Below are positions 23,565 to 35,606 of a stretch of 64,000 nt of DNA, piece after piece (within the stretch, counting starts at the first letter, position 1; each line of letters begins with the position of its first letter). Where the stretch lies: contig JBHGNT010000006.1 of NCBI GenBank assembly GCA_043228905.1, forward strand, positions 6,448,001-6,512,000. The letters are read 5' to 3'. Source of the stretch: Azolla caroliniana. Its lineage: Eukaryota; Polypodiophyta. The position numbers were made by a program, and so were the translations under genes. The notes under the pieces are model-generated. The model saw only the letters and a list, made by a program, of their open reading frames with translations, was not told where the DNA came from and ran no database searches.

Positions 23565-24493
23565 GTGCCCATTTTGGTTACGAATGGAGGATACACGTTC
23601 CGTCTGACAGATGGGCCTAATTCAACACCTCGATTTCGTTCTCGGAGGCCACAAATTCACAATCTCGGCTGTGGTGTTATGACTGGATGCTCCTGGCGTC
23701 CACCCCACGTTGCTTGGCCATCCCTGGTTACGTACGACGAACATCAAGCAACACTGGTAGCGCAACATGATCTCTTTCCAACGTGGGAAAACCAAGGTAC
23801 GTGTCGCCACGAAAGAGCGAATACCCACATTGAAGGACACCACTCTTCTATATGTTGAAGGTGTCCACATGCTAGACGGTTTAATGGACGACGAAGTCGA
23901 TAGCTTCTTGGTGGATCACCCGAAGATTGTACCACTCTTCGATATCGACATCGTGGAAGCCATCAACCCATATGTTTCCGAACCAATAAAGGGGGAGCGG
24001 GATATTGGCCGGGAACCTGATTCGAAATAAGTTGAAGAGTTACGCCACGCATGTGAAGCACTCGAACACGAATTAATTATATCACAACGCGTAAAGGCGT
24101 CGACAGTAAAAGAAATAAACCTCGCCACCAACACGGATCCAATGCCACTTCAAATAGCGAAGGAACTAGCCCATGATGAGCGATCGTCCTTGGTCAGCCT
24201 ACTCTCGGAATATCAAGATGTTTTTGCTTGGTCGTATAGTGACATGAAAGGATTAGATCCTCATTACTAGCAACACCAAATTCATCTGAAGTAAGATGCA
24301 CAATTGGTGTAGTAGCACCGATATAGAATGAATCCCAATTATGCGGCAAAGGTCAAAGAGAAAATAGACAAACTTCTCCAAGTTGGTAGTATAAAAATTT
24401 TAATTCTTTCGATTTTTTGGGTGTATCAAATTTTCAATTTTTGGACACTTTTCGAGTTCGATGTGCAAGGCACTGTCCCACATGCCTGCCAGG
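23565..24493 (+). pseudogene. element D pol remnant (protease/RT N-part)
   Basis: Plus-strand pieces encode a gypsy polyprotein section: HDERSSLVSLLSEYQDVFAW then SYSDMKGLDPHY, a stop, and after two further stops RMNPNYAAKVKEKIDKLLQVG. In plant Tat/Athila-like gypsy pol this motif pair marks the protease-to-RT junction. The rest of RT, RNase H and integrase is missing before the 3' LTR, so D is internally deleted as well as interrupted. Confidence 0.75.
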
Positions 24494-25072
24494 TGTTATC
24501 CGTGGGACAAAAGGAGCAAGGTGTGAAAAGGATCAAGAAGAACAAATGCGAAAGGGACGCATAGGACAAGTGTGAAAACATGCAAAGAAGTCGATCACAT
24601 GCAACCGAAGGTAGAAGCCGATTAATCAAGAGGAAGTAGTTAGAACGCGCTGAAGCAGGAAAGGAAGCTATGTAAGCACGAAGTTGCGAACACAGGAAAG
24701 GGGGGGAATCGTTAGAGAGAGAAAATACCAATTAGGAGCTAAGAGTGACATATCCTAGCTCTAGATTTGTATTGAGTGAGTGAGCGACATTGATTCTGCT
24801 CGGTCTTTCGTACTATCATTGTATTATCTGTTAGTAATTGAATACTTATACTTGTGGGTCAATGTTTGTGTCTATTTCATTCTAAGTCTATCGTTACTTC
24901 TTGCAGTTTGATCTGTAAAACGTGATAACGAATAAGTAGTAGTCATTCTCGGAGTGTTCATTAAGGGGTGTACGATTCGACCCCAACTCGGGTCCCTAGT
25001 CTCTTACACACCACGATTCCTTGACCCAATTACTCAAGAGTAATCGAAAGTGTTCTCCAAGTGGGAGCAACA
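24494..25072 (+). repeat. element D 3' LTR
   Basis: About 579 bp, aligns along its length to 1439-2021. Followed by the AAAAT target copy. Confidence 0.87.
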
Positions 25073-25077
25073 AAAAT

Positions 25078-26104
25078 GACCAAAGTGCCCTCTCCATTTT
25101 ACTTTTCCAAACTCCTGAAATATTCGTCTCTACAATTCCCAAACTCATTTTTCACAAGTCTCTCTAGTGGTGTGCTCAGTGGTTCATACCACATAGTTGT
25201 CATCATAAATTTGATACAAGACAAGTTCAATCCTTGTTATTTCAACCCCATCACATAGATCACAATTAGTTTCCATGAGACAAATTTAGATGGTTAAGGA
25301 TTTTGAGAAAGTGAGGGATTGTAGTTATTTGGGAAATTCAAAGCAAATTAGATTGGAACTTGGAAGGTAAGATTCAAGGTGTTCTGGGGAGGCTGAAAAA
25401 ATGTGCAAACCAGTGAGAAGGATTGTTTTGATAATCTCAATTGATTTGGACCATTTTGTAGTTCGATCAACATGGAAAAAGGGTATTTTGGTGAGTTTCC
25501 CTACTATAGATATGCAAACAACAATATCATTTGTCAAAACATTGCAGTGCGCAATAGATAAATGTAAGATTTGCACGTATAGCTAACCATAGGGCACCTT
25601 TTCTTCATGCATTTGTTATTTAGCCCTATTTACTATGACCATTGATTGATGCGAAACAAATTTTCTACATCGCATGTGAACAATGCTAGGCCCCATGGAT
25701 CTTTATATCTATTATATACTAGGGTTCCACTAGACTTCATAAAAAACCAACAGCTGTTCACCAAAACCCTAGTTTCTAGACCCAACAAGTTGCACGTATT
25801 CATACACATACAAAATGCTTCACAGTTTTATCTAAATCTCATACTTCAAGAGCAATTGTGGGCTTATGGTGCAATACTTTTGCATGATAATCTTTAGTAT
25901 ATGAACTGAAATGACTTTCTAAACCATGTTTTGTTCCTGGAGTAATTAATTTCTTTATAGATTAATTTGCATCCAGAATCCCCCTGTTACATTGAGAACC
26001 CTTTTGCAATGCAAATGAAGTGAGTTGTTCTTTTCTTAAGGGAGAAATTAAAACGTGCCAGCAACACAAATGAATAGCATCATTGTTTTTAATCAATTGG
26101 TCTG
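25078..26104. other. intergenic, 3' side of the oxidoreductase gene
   Basis: AT-rich. Short frames only, none recognised. It presumably contains the 3' untranslated region and poly(A) site of the minus-strand gene ending at 26105. Confidence 0.5.
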
Positions 26105-27989
<1,885 letters not shown>

Positions 27990-28004
27990 TTATTACCACA
28001 CACA

Positions 28005-28884
28005 CTACACTCTCTCTATCTCACTCTCATCTCTTCTTCTCTTCTCGTCCTCTGCTCCTAAAAAGAAGAAAAGCAGCTTCCAAGTTCTTTTTTTCCTTTT
28101 AATTACAAAAGTAGCCCTCTGCCCCCCAAAATAATGGTGAATGATATTTTGATAGCTACACAAGGTAGTAGGATTCATATTACTCTCATTTAACATATGA
28201 TTCATTAGTTTTCTAGTCCCTAAGAACAAAACTGCAAAAATGCAAAACAGTAGGGGCTCTTTTATTATAGATAGAAGAATGTGCTTCACTAAGCATAGAT
28301 AGAAGAAAGACATGCTCTAGATAGGAATTTGGAGTGCATGCAAAAGCTACTTCGATGTATCTGGGCTATAGGTGCATTTGCTTATGTATTCCCTCCTTGC
28401 AATAGTTCAGCACTGCTGCACTACCAAGTAGGGTTCAAGCGTACGTATTTCATAAATGTCTAACGCCGGATTACCAACACTCATTAAAGTTAATCTGAAC
28501 ATAATGAGAACATAGCCGCCTAGGAAAGGAGGTCGAAACAATTTCCTGTTACTTGATTATGTGAGATATCCAGAAAATTTTCATAACTTCATAGTGCTTA
28601 GACCATATAAAATATCCGGAAAACATTACGACATTAATTGAATGCTAACAGTTCAGCTGACACTTCACCCATTACAGTTCACACAAGTAAAGGAGATAAA
28701 AGGAAATAAGTCAGGCACCACAAGAAGATATAAAGAATAATCTCTCTTTCAACTGTTAGCTACAACAAACTTTAAGCACATTGCATCTTTAATCTCTTAT
28801 AATACTACATTTAAGAAGTTCATAAGCACCCCTAGAAGAGTGTCAATTGTCATAGAACTACATTAAGCTCCTCGAGCTTGCCAT
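28005..28884. other. short intergenic region between OST4 and the oxidoreductase
   Basis: About 0.9 kb, expected to hold the OST4 3' untranslated region and the oxidoreductase promoter, both minus strand. A CT-rich run lies at 28010-28050. No clear TATA box or further gene seen. Confidence 0.45.
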
Positions 28885-28992
28885 TTACTCGTACTTGGGG
28901 TCGGCTACAACATAATGATAGGCCACCACCAAGATAAAGATGAATATCCCCAAGAAATTTGCAAAGAAACCAAGATCCTGATCATCAATCAT
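28885..28992 (-). CDS. OST4: oligosaccharyltransferase subunit OST4 (35 aa)
   Basis: A 36-codon frame encoding [20 protein letters not shown] then [15 protein letters not shown] and stop. This is nearly the plant OST4 mini-protein I know: an N-terminal MIDDQDLG, one transmembrane helix (about residues 9-28) and a short ADPKYE tail. OST4 is a single-pass ER membrane subunit that stabilises the catalytic STT3 subunit in the complex that transfers the glycan to Asn during N-glycosylation. The ATG follows directly after a splice acceptor (TTTGGCAG), so the whole coding region sits in the second exon. It is intact. Confidence 0.95.
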   Translation of the reverse strand: MIDDQDLGFFANFLGIFIFILVVAYHYVVADPKYE

Positions 28993-29109
28993 CTGCCAAA
29001 GAACAAAATTATTACTTGTAAGAAAATAAAAAAATGAGAGATAAATACTGGCATTGTATGTTTTATAAGAAATGATTCATGAATATGACAAGATAAGGTA
29101 CAGGCGCAT

Positions 29110-29330
29110 GGCAAAACCAAAAGAACTTTCCAAATCACAAGCAAATCAGCAATTAGTATATGAGAAAAGCTAGCATTCAAAAGGTACAACCTCAGACAAT
29201 AACATCTAAACTTAGATAATCCTACCATAGTTTCAAAATCACAAGTGAACCATTAATCAGTTTATGAGCAAAGCTATCATTCAAAAGATACAAACTCGGC
29301 CAATAACATCTCAAAAAGATCCCTGCCTAA
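29110..29330. repeat. degenerate duplication of about 110 bp in the OST4 leader intron
   Basis: Two adjacent related stretches. AAATCACAAG...GCAAAGCTATCATTCAAAAG at the second matches AAATCACAAG...GAAAAGCTAGCATTCAAAAG at the first, and both end AATAACATCT. Confidence 0.7.
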
Positions 29331-30514
29331 GAGAACCAGAGCTTGAACTTCCAAATTGAGGCTTAAATATGGAAGTAAACTCTAAAAGGAAGAGGTAAAA
29401 TGAAAAGCAAAACTGCAGGTGAAGACAACAAAAGCAGCACAACAAGAGATTAAAAAAAAAACACCAATAAATGAGTGCAAGATGTTTCTAAGAGGACTAC
29501 AAATTTAGCTTCCAAATGTACACATAAAGAGGCAAACAAACTCCTAAAAGAATAGGGAAATGAAAGGGAAAAACGAAAACAGCAGCATAGAAGAAAAGAA
29601 TACAGTAAATAAAGAGAGTAAGATTAAGAATTGGAAGATCCTTTTAAGCTCATAATGCATATCCTTCACAAAAATCCATCATCTGTAGTCATGCAATTAC
29701 TGGCCAAGACTTTCTATCACATTGCAGGTGACCAGCCATATGCACCATCTTAAGATACAGACACAAAGGCATGCTACAACAGAACACCAAGATGAACCTT
29801 ACTTTGTTATGAGATTTTCATGTCTATAAACTTGATAACACACATACACCTTCCACCTAAGATTAAAGTAAGGGTTCAAACATAAGATTAAAGGAGCAAT
29901 TCAAGTGACTCAACTAGAAAAAAAAAATGCACAGAAAAGATCCAGGCCATAAGGAGAACAAACAAGAAAGAGACTACTCAGACTATCTTCGGCATATGAG
30001 AAAGCCCACTCAAAGGAATACATGAGAAATGAAGTATTGACCATTCTGAAGGATATTTTCTGGAAGAAACTAACCAAGCTATGTCAAATAGGGCGTTGAT
30101 GATTGTGGTGGAATTACAGTGACTGATGAGAACCTGGCAGAACACTTCCATATGATAATATAAAAACCAAAATATGGAGTAAAATTTCCTTCTGGCTGTA
30201 AGACATAAATATGCAGCTTTCTTTTCAGTACCAAGAATGGTTTTTATAATAGATCTTGTTGTCTGAGATTTTCAGTTTATAAAATGGTTAACCCATCGTT
30301 TAAATCCAAACAACCAACAAAAGAGGAAAAAAAGGAAGCTGAAAACCAATAGAAAAAAAGGCAGTAAGATGGAAAATCGTCCATCTTTTGAGAGAACAAC
30401 TCACAAAAATATGCAAGATCATCATCAGCTTCATCATGGACTTAGCCTACAAAAGACAAAAGTATATGCCATATACCTATATGCAACATCAAGGATGCCG
30501 AAGATGGGTGCACA

Positions 30515-30994
30515 TAAAAAAAAACAGACACACAAAGTACTGTCTACAAGTCTAAATGTAACACCATGATACAGCCTGCTACAAGGAAAGCATACATTTT
30601 CCAGATTTTAAATTGCGGATCAAAGAATCCACATCCTTTAATTATTTCAGTAAAATCCCTTAAATGAGGAAATCAGAATAGCTAACAGGTTTTCAATGTC
30701 CACACATGAATGCATACAACAACAACACCAACAGACTCTGCTGCTCTAAAAAAACAGACAGACAAAGTACTGTCTATAATTCTAAATGTAACACCATGAT
30801 ACAGCCTGCTACAAGGGAAGTATACATTTTCCAGATTTTAAATTTCGGATCAAAGAATCCACGTCCTTCAATTATTTCGGTAAAATCCCTTAAATGAGGA
30901 AATCAGAATAGCCAACAGGTTTTCAATGTCCACACATGAATGCATACAACATCAACACACACAATACACCAACACCAACAGACTCTGCTGCTCT
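30515..30994. repeat. tandem duplication of about 240 bp in the OST4 leader intron
   Basis: CAAAGTACTGTCTA at 30533 recurs at 30763 (offset 230), and GACTCTGCTGCTCT at 30734 recurs at 30981 (offset 247); the offset grows by CAA/ACAC expansions. Copies differ at roughly 5% of positions by eye. Confidence 0.88.
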
Positions 30995-31450
30995 ATAAAG
31001 TCGATTTTCCTTTGGATTCCGAAAGTAGAAAGATTCTTGGCTAATCTCAACAAATTAACCCAATTTAATCATGTGAGATTTGAGCATCTTCGCCCATTTA
31101 GACCTTGATTGACTACCGAAATGAATATGGCTCTAAAAACCTCCCAACCCGTCCCGCTCCCTCGAATTTCAAGCCCAAGGACCTTGATAAAGAAACATGT
31201 AAGACGCAGATCTAAAGATCACAAAGAAGAAGGCATGAGGCTCACCTTGACCGCAACGCTGCCTTCCTTCTGATTTGCGCAGCTCTGTTATGTCTTATGA
31301 GCTTGAGAGACAGAGAGAAAGACATATAGACATATACAGAGGGCCACTTAAAAGAGCGGTTTCACACTAGACCCAGAAAATTGTTGGGCGCTTAACATGG
31401 CTTCACATTCATAAACTTACACACTATCGATACACTTCCAAAAAAAAAAA

Positions 31451-32045
31451 GGATCGTTGAGAAGGCGATGTGTCGGCTTTATATCTTTTACGCACCGAGG
31501 TTCAACCTCGCCATGTAACTTACTCTCGGAAATCCCAAGAGAGATCGTGATCACATGTTTGCCCACTTACCCCTAAAAGTCAGTTGAGCCTCTTCTTCAC
31601 TTGCTACAACTAATGTGTTGAAGTTGGGCATTAAACTTGCGGATCGTCAATACAGTTTCGGAAAAGGATCGTTGAGAAGGCTATGTTTCATCTTTCCATT
31701 CATGCATCAAGGTCATATTTCTGCCATGTATTTTCACCATTGAACTTGGCAAAAAGATGGCGAGTGTAGGTTTGCACATTAGGCCAAAGGAGAGCCTTTC
31801 TTTAAGTGGGACCTTCATGCTAAAGTTGGGATTTGCATTTCCTATCGATACAAGGTTGAAGAAATATTATTGAGAAGATGATGTATCATTTTTACATTTA
31901 GGCAATGAGGTTGATTATTGCAATGCCACCAAAATTTCTAACAAGATGGTGATTACACATTGGCGGCCCACTAGGTCGAAGAAGAGTCTTGCTTTACATG
32001 AGACATTGATGTTGAAATTGGGTGTGGTCCTCATCCAAACTTTGC
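31451..32045. repeat. three degenerate ~200-bp tandem units upstream of OST4
   Basis: The theme GGATCGTTGAGAAGGCGATG occurs at 31451, 31667 (one change) and as ATTATTGAGAAGATGATG near 31866. Each is followed by a CAT...TTTA stretch, GCCATG, a CACAT...CCCACTA-like phrase and GTTGAAGTTGGG. The units are old and strongly diverged. Confidence 0.65.
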
Positions 32046-33226
32046 CACCCCGAATTATAGTTACCCCAAACCCTAGCGATAAACCATATTCTTATTAATC
32101 CATCAGTTATGGAAGGAACTTATAAACATACAAGATGTAACTGCATAATAATAGGATAAGCTTAGTCAAACAAATGCCAAATTTAAATATTTTATTGATT
32201 TAACCTGTTAATGGGGAAAACGATACTAATGTTGCCAATCTTTTGAAGAGATACTAAAATATACCTGTAAAAAATAATTCCATGGCTTCCAACCACGGTA
32301 AGAGATCTAAAGTTTGAACACCACATACTCATTTGTTTGAAAGAAATATTCTATAATCATTAAAATCCCAAGAACATTGGAATTTAACACCACTTACACT
32401 CATTATTTATTTAAGCTTAAGATGTAGCTTAAGAGTACCAAGATAGTTATGATTTTGAATTGCATTATTTGTTAGCATGTGTAGAGATTTAAACAATCCT
32501 TAATACATCCTTTCCCTTTCCTCAATGATGTTGAATTATGAGGTGTAACAACTTGAGTACTTATGGGTTTGCTGTAAAGAAATTCGGATTTGTGGGGGCT
32601 GGAAGTCCTGAGGTTTCAAAAGTGAGGGATAATGGGTGACAAAAAAGGATGATTACAGTGTATTATCAACAGAAATTAAATGGGGAATCTTTGATTATGT
32701 TGCAGATAACTTGCAATTATATGGGGAATCTTCCACTTCATTGATGACATCCATATTATCTCCATTTGTTGTCTTAACATTCTCGCACTTTCTTCTACTT
32801 CCATCAACATTCTCTCCATTTATTGTTATAAGTAGACAAAAAAAGGTTGTTTGAATTCCTCTTACATCCGCCTTCCAAAGAAACAGTTTTGCAGTTTTAC
32901 AACTCCAAGGTTAAATCACTCAGAGATACAATATCATACGAAAATTTCAAATGCCCTCAAAAACATTCTAGTATCACTCATCATCTCCTCCATAGATATA
33001 GAAGTGTGTATATGATATTAGTAAGATGATACATACTATGATTCTGCAAGAGATGAGGCAATAAAATCTTTCCCCAAAAGCCAATATGGTAGAACCAAAA
33101 TCCGACTGAAGCAGCCAAAACTTTGAAGTTGCATCTGTCATAACATAAACTTAGAGAAAACAGCTTATTACATTCTCTTCCTAAACTGCATACAGTTCAG
33201 GAAAGATATACCCCACCCAATATTTT
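32046..33226. other. intergenic between OST4 and the Alfin-like gene
   Basis: AT-rich, no recognisable coding region. The last 200 bases or so should be the 3' untranslated region of the Alfin-like gene. Confidence 0.5.
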
Positions 33227-34950
33227 CTATACACGAGCCTTCTTAGAAGTACATGCCGGACATTTGTATTGTTTCATATGTTCAGCTTTAGCAGGAGTTA
33301 CCTTCACACATTTGCCATGAAACCAAACCTCACAGACATCACAGCAGATCCAAAATTCTTCGGGAGCATAGTTCCCCCTACACCTTCCGCATAATGTGTT
33401 CTCATGTTCATCTTCATCTTCAACACTCTCCTCATCTTCTTTTTCTGGAAGCGGGGCTACTCGAGAGGGCTTCTCGTTAATTATTTGCTGAAAATTAATG
33501 AACTTGGTATGTGTGAGAGAGAGACAACATACAATGACTATGCACACAAAATTTGTTTTCACGCATGTGAGACATCATGCAATGGCAATGATAAAAGATA
33601 AGGCATACTAATTACATGTGAGAAGCATTACCTGTTTTGTTCTATATGTGTTGCTGGCATTTGGCTTCTCTTTGCTTCTCGTTACAACATCATACAAAGT
33701 GGGAATGTCAATGATTTGATTAAAGAGTATCCCCCTATGAGCCAACATGACCAACCAAACATTACAAGTCTAGACATGGAAGCAATCCATAATATAAGGG
33801 TCATCTGGCATAGATCATATACCCTACAACACAATAGTTGAGAAGAGTGTCATTGCACAAATAACTACATTGAGAATGGTCATGTGTTGATCATATAAGG
33901 GTCATCCTCCATCTTTCCTTGAGCTATCAATCGTCAAAGGTTCATGCTAAGCACCCTTTGTCTATGGTATGGGAGAATGAGCATCTAGCTCATAGAGGTG
34001 GGAGTGTAATGCTCTCGCCTTGATGTGTTGTGATAACCGCATTGTGTTCCTCCAAGATTCAAAATTAGAAGAGCAATTAAAATTTACAGGAAACTCTGTT
34101 TTTTCTTAAACATAAGTTTGGATAGCAGTTTTTCTTAAACATAAGTTTGTAAAAATCCTGTCTCAAATTATGGATGTAACATTCCTCCTCCCAACATCTC
34201 AAGACAATGACAAGAAACCTTTCAAGACTTACCTATCAGTCTTGTTGAAATAGGCAGCAAAGAAAGTGGCAATAGCTAAAAGCCATGAGTCGCTATGTGC
34301 GGCAACAATGGAGAGCCAATCTCGATGCTTCATGACATCTCTCGAGAAATTGATCCCAAGAACGGGTTCAGGAAGCTGTGACGGAACCTCGTCGACAGGG
34401 AGCTTTACCTCCCATGACTCATCAGGATATCCATACAGGCAAAGATTTTGACGAGCTGAAGGAATCACAACAAAAAAAAATTGCCTTTGAGAACATGTAA
34501 GAGAAAACCCTAAAATATGTAAGACTACATAAAAAAGAAATCCTAAAACAACCAGTGAACAAAAAGCGCAAATTAGACTAGAAAGTATCAATAAGAATAT
34601 CCAAGACAGCATAAAACTAGAGCACTAGAACAATTACGTGACACAAAAAAGGGAACGGCATTTAGAATATCATGAGTACTCGCACATAAAGAGAAACCCT
34701 AAAACAATCCATGGAGAGAGGGAAACCAGACCGACCTGGGTCGCATTCAAACACAAAACGGTCGCTCTCTGCAAGAGAAACAAGCAAGGAAGAAAGAATT
34801 AGAAGTAGGCTAGTCCCGTGCTGGCAGAGAGGGAGATGGAGAGGTAGAGAGAATATTACCTGTGGTTAGGGCTTTGAGGAGAGCAGCTCGACGTCCGTGG
34901 AAATCTCTGAGGACGGCTTCAAGAGTGCGAGGGATGGCTCCCCTGTCCAT
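33227..34950 (-). CDS. Alfin-like PHD-finger chromatin reader
   Basis: Five exons on the minus strand: 34860-34950, 34736-34768 (only 33 nt), 34233-34455, 33632-33734, 33227-33487. GT-AG sites and phases are consistent, giving 236 aa. The N-terminal Alfin domain opens with [20 protein letters not shown] and continues [17 protein letters not shown] and [18 protein letters not shown] (to about 120). A short acidic linker leads to a C-terminal C4HC3 PHD finger (about 183-229) with CGRC, CDVC, HGKC and CPAC. Plant Alfin-like proteins are nuclear and bind H3K4me2/3 through this finger. The linker is shorter than in typical relatives of about 250 aa, and FECDPARQNLC replaces the usual CDPEKENLC. 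The start is the first ATG, at the family's usual N-end. Confidence 0.9.
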
Positions 34951-35020
34951 GTCTTCTTCTTCTTCTTCTTCGTCTTCTTCTTCGCCCAAGTAGCTTTGAT
35001 GGAGCTTCTAAAACCCATGC

Positions 35021-35022
<2 letters not shown>

Positions 35023-35051
<29 letters not shown>

Positions 35052-35086
35052 TGTATGTATGTATGTATGTATGTATGTATGTATGT
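35023..35086. repeat. (ATGT)16 microsatellite
   Basis: 64 bp of perfect ATGT tetranucleotide, about 75 bp upstream of the Alfin-like start codon, probably in its promoter or 5' leader. Confidence 0.97.
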
Positions 35087-35099
35087 CGAGTTCATGCAT

Positions 35100-35456
35100 C
35101 TCTCTCGATGTCTTTAGGAAACGGGGTTTATGTATGTCTTTGGTTTTCTCTAGGAAATGGGGTTTATGTGTGTCTTTGGTTTTCTTTAGGACATGGAGTT
35201 TATGTATGTTGTATGTATGTATGTCTCTTGGTTTTTTTTAGGACATGGAGTTTATGTATGTATGTATGTATGTATGTATGTCTCTTGGTTTTCTTTAGGA
35301 CATGGAGTTTATGTATGTATGTATGTATGTATGTATGTATGTATGTCTCTTGGTTTTCTTTAGGACATGGAGTTTATGTATGTCTGTTTCTTGGTTTTCT
35401 TTAGGAACTAGGGTTTATTTGGTAATGGGGTGTATGTATGTCTCTCGGTTTTCTTT
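35100..35456. repeat. minisatellite, left part
   Basis: Seven or more units of a 40-70 bp motif, TTTAGGACATGGAGTTTATG, then a variable (TATG)n and TCTCTTGGTTTTC. Length varies mainly through the number of TATG units. The last unit (to 35456) is where LINE-1 inserted; the array resumes at 41710. Confidence 0.93.
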
Positions 35457-35606
35457 TTTTTCTTTTTTTCTTTTTTCTGGGAAAAATATCCTTTCATTAG
35501 TTATGAACAACATTACAAAAAAATTGACCTACCATCAAGCTACCATTGATCTGGTGCATTCTTCCTTAGGTCCCATCCCTCAACACTCCACCACTCCTTA
35601 ACCAAG

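Larger units (their letters stand above)
1439..25072 (+). mobile_element. element D: oldest Ty3/gypsy LTR retrotransposon, host of the nest
   Basis: Two diverged LTRs (1439-2021 and 24494-25072) start TGYTATC and end GAGCAACA. They are flanked by an identical 5-bp target duplication AAAAT at 1434-1438 and 25073-25077, which proves that they belong to one insertion. Between them lie a gag remnant (about 2290-3056) and a pol remnant (about 23565-24493). The intervening 20.5 kb is later insertions: E, B (with C inside) and A (inside E). LTR divergence by substitutions and small indels is the highest of all elements here, matching its outermost position. The pol phrase DVFAWSYSDMKGLD is typical of plant gypsy elements of the Tat/Athila type (recalled, not searched). 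Confidence 0.88.
28993..31245 (-). other. 2.25-kb intron in the OST4 5' leader
   Basis: Donor AAG/GTGAGCC at 31245 and acceptor CTTTGGCAG at 28993, immediately before the OST4 ATG. The first exon (31246 to about 31320) is non-coding. The intron is AT-rich, holds two tandem duplications (29130-29330 and 30515-30994) and no recognisable gene. Leader introns of this kind often raise expression in plants; that role here is inference. Confidence 0.75.

Noticed and set aside
34897-35404. Frames rich in Met-Tyr-Val-Cys
   Set aside because: They are translations of the ATGT microsatellite and minisatellite.
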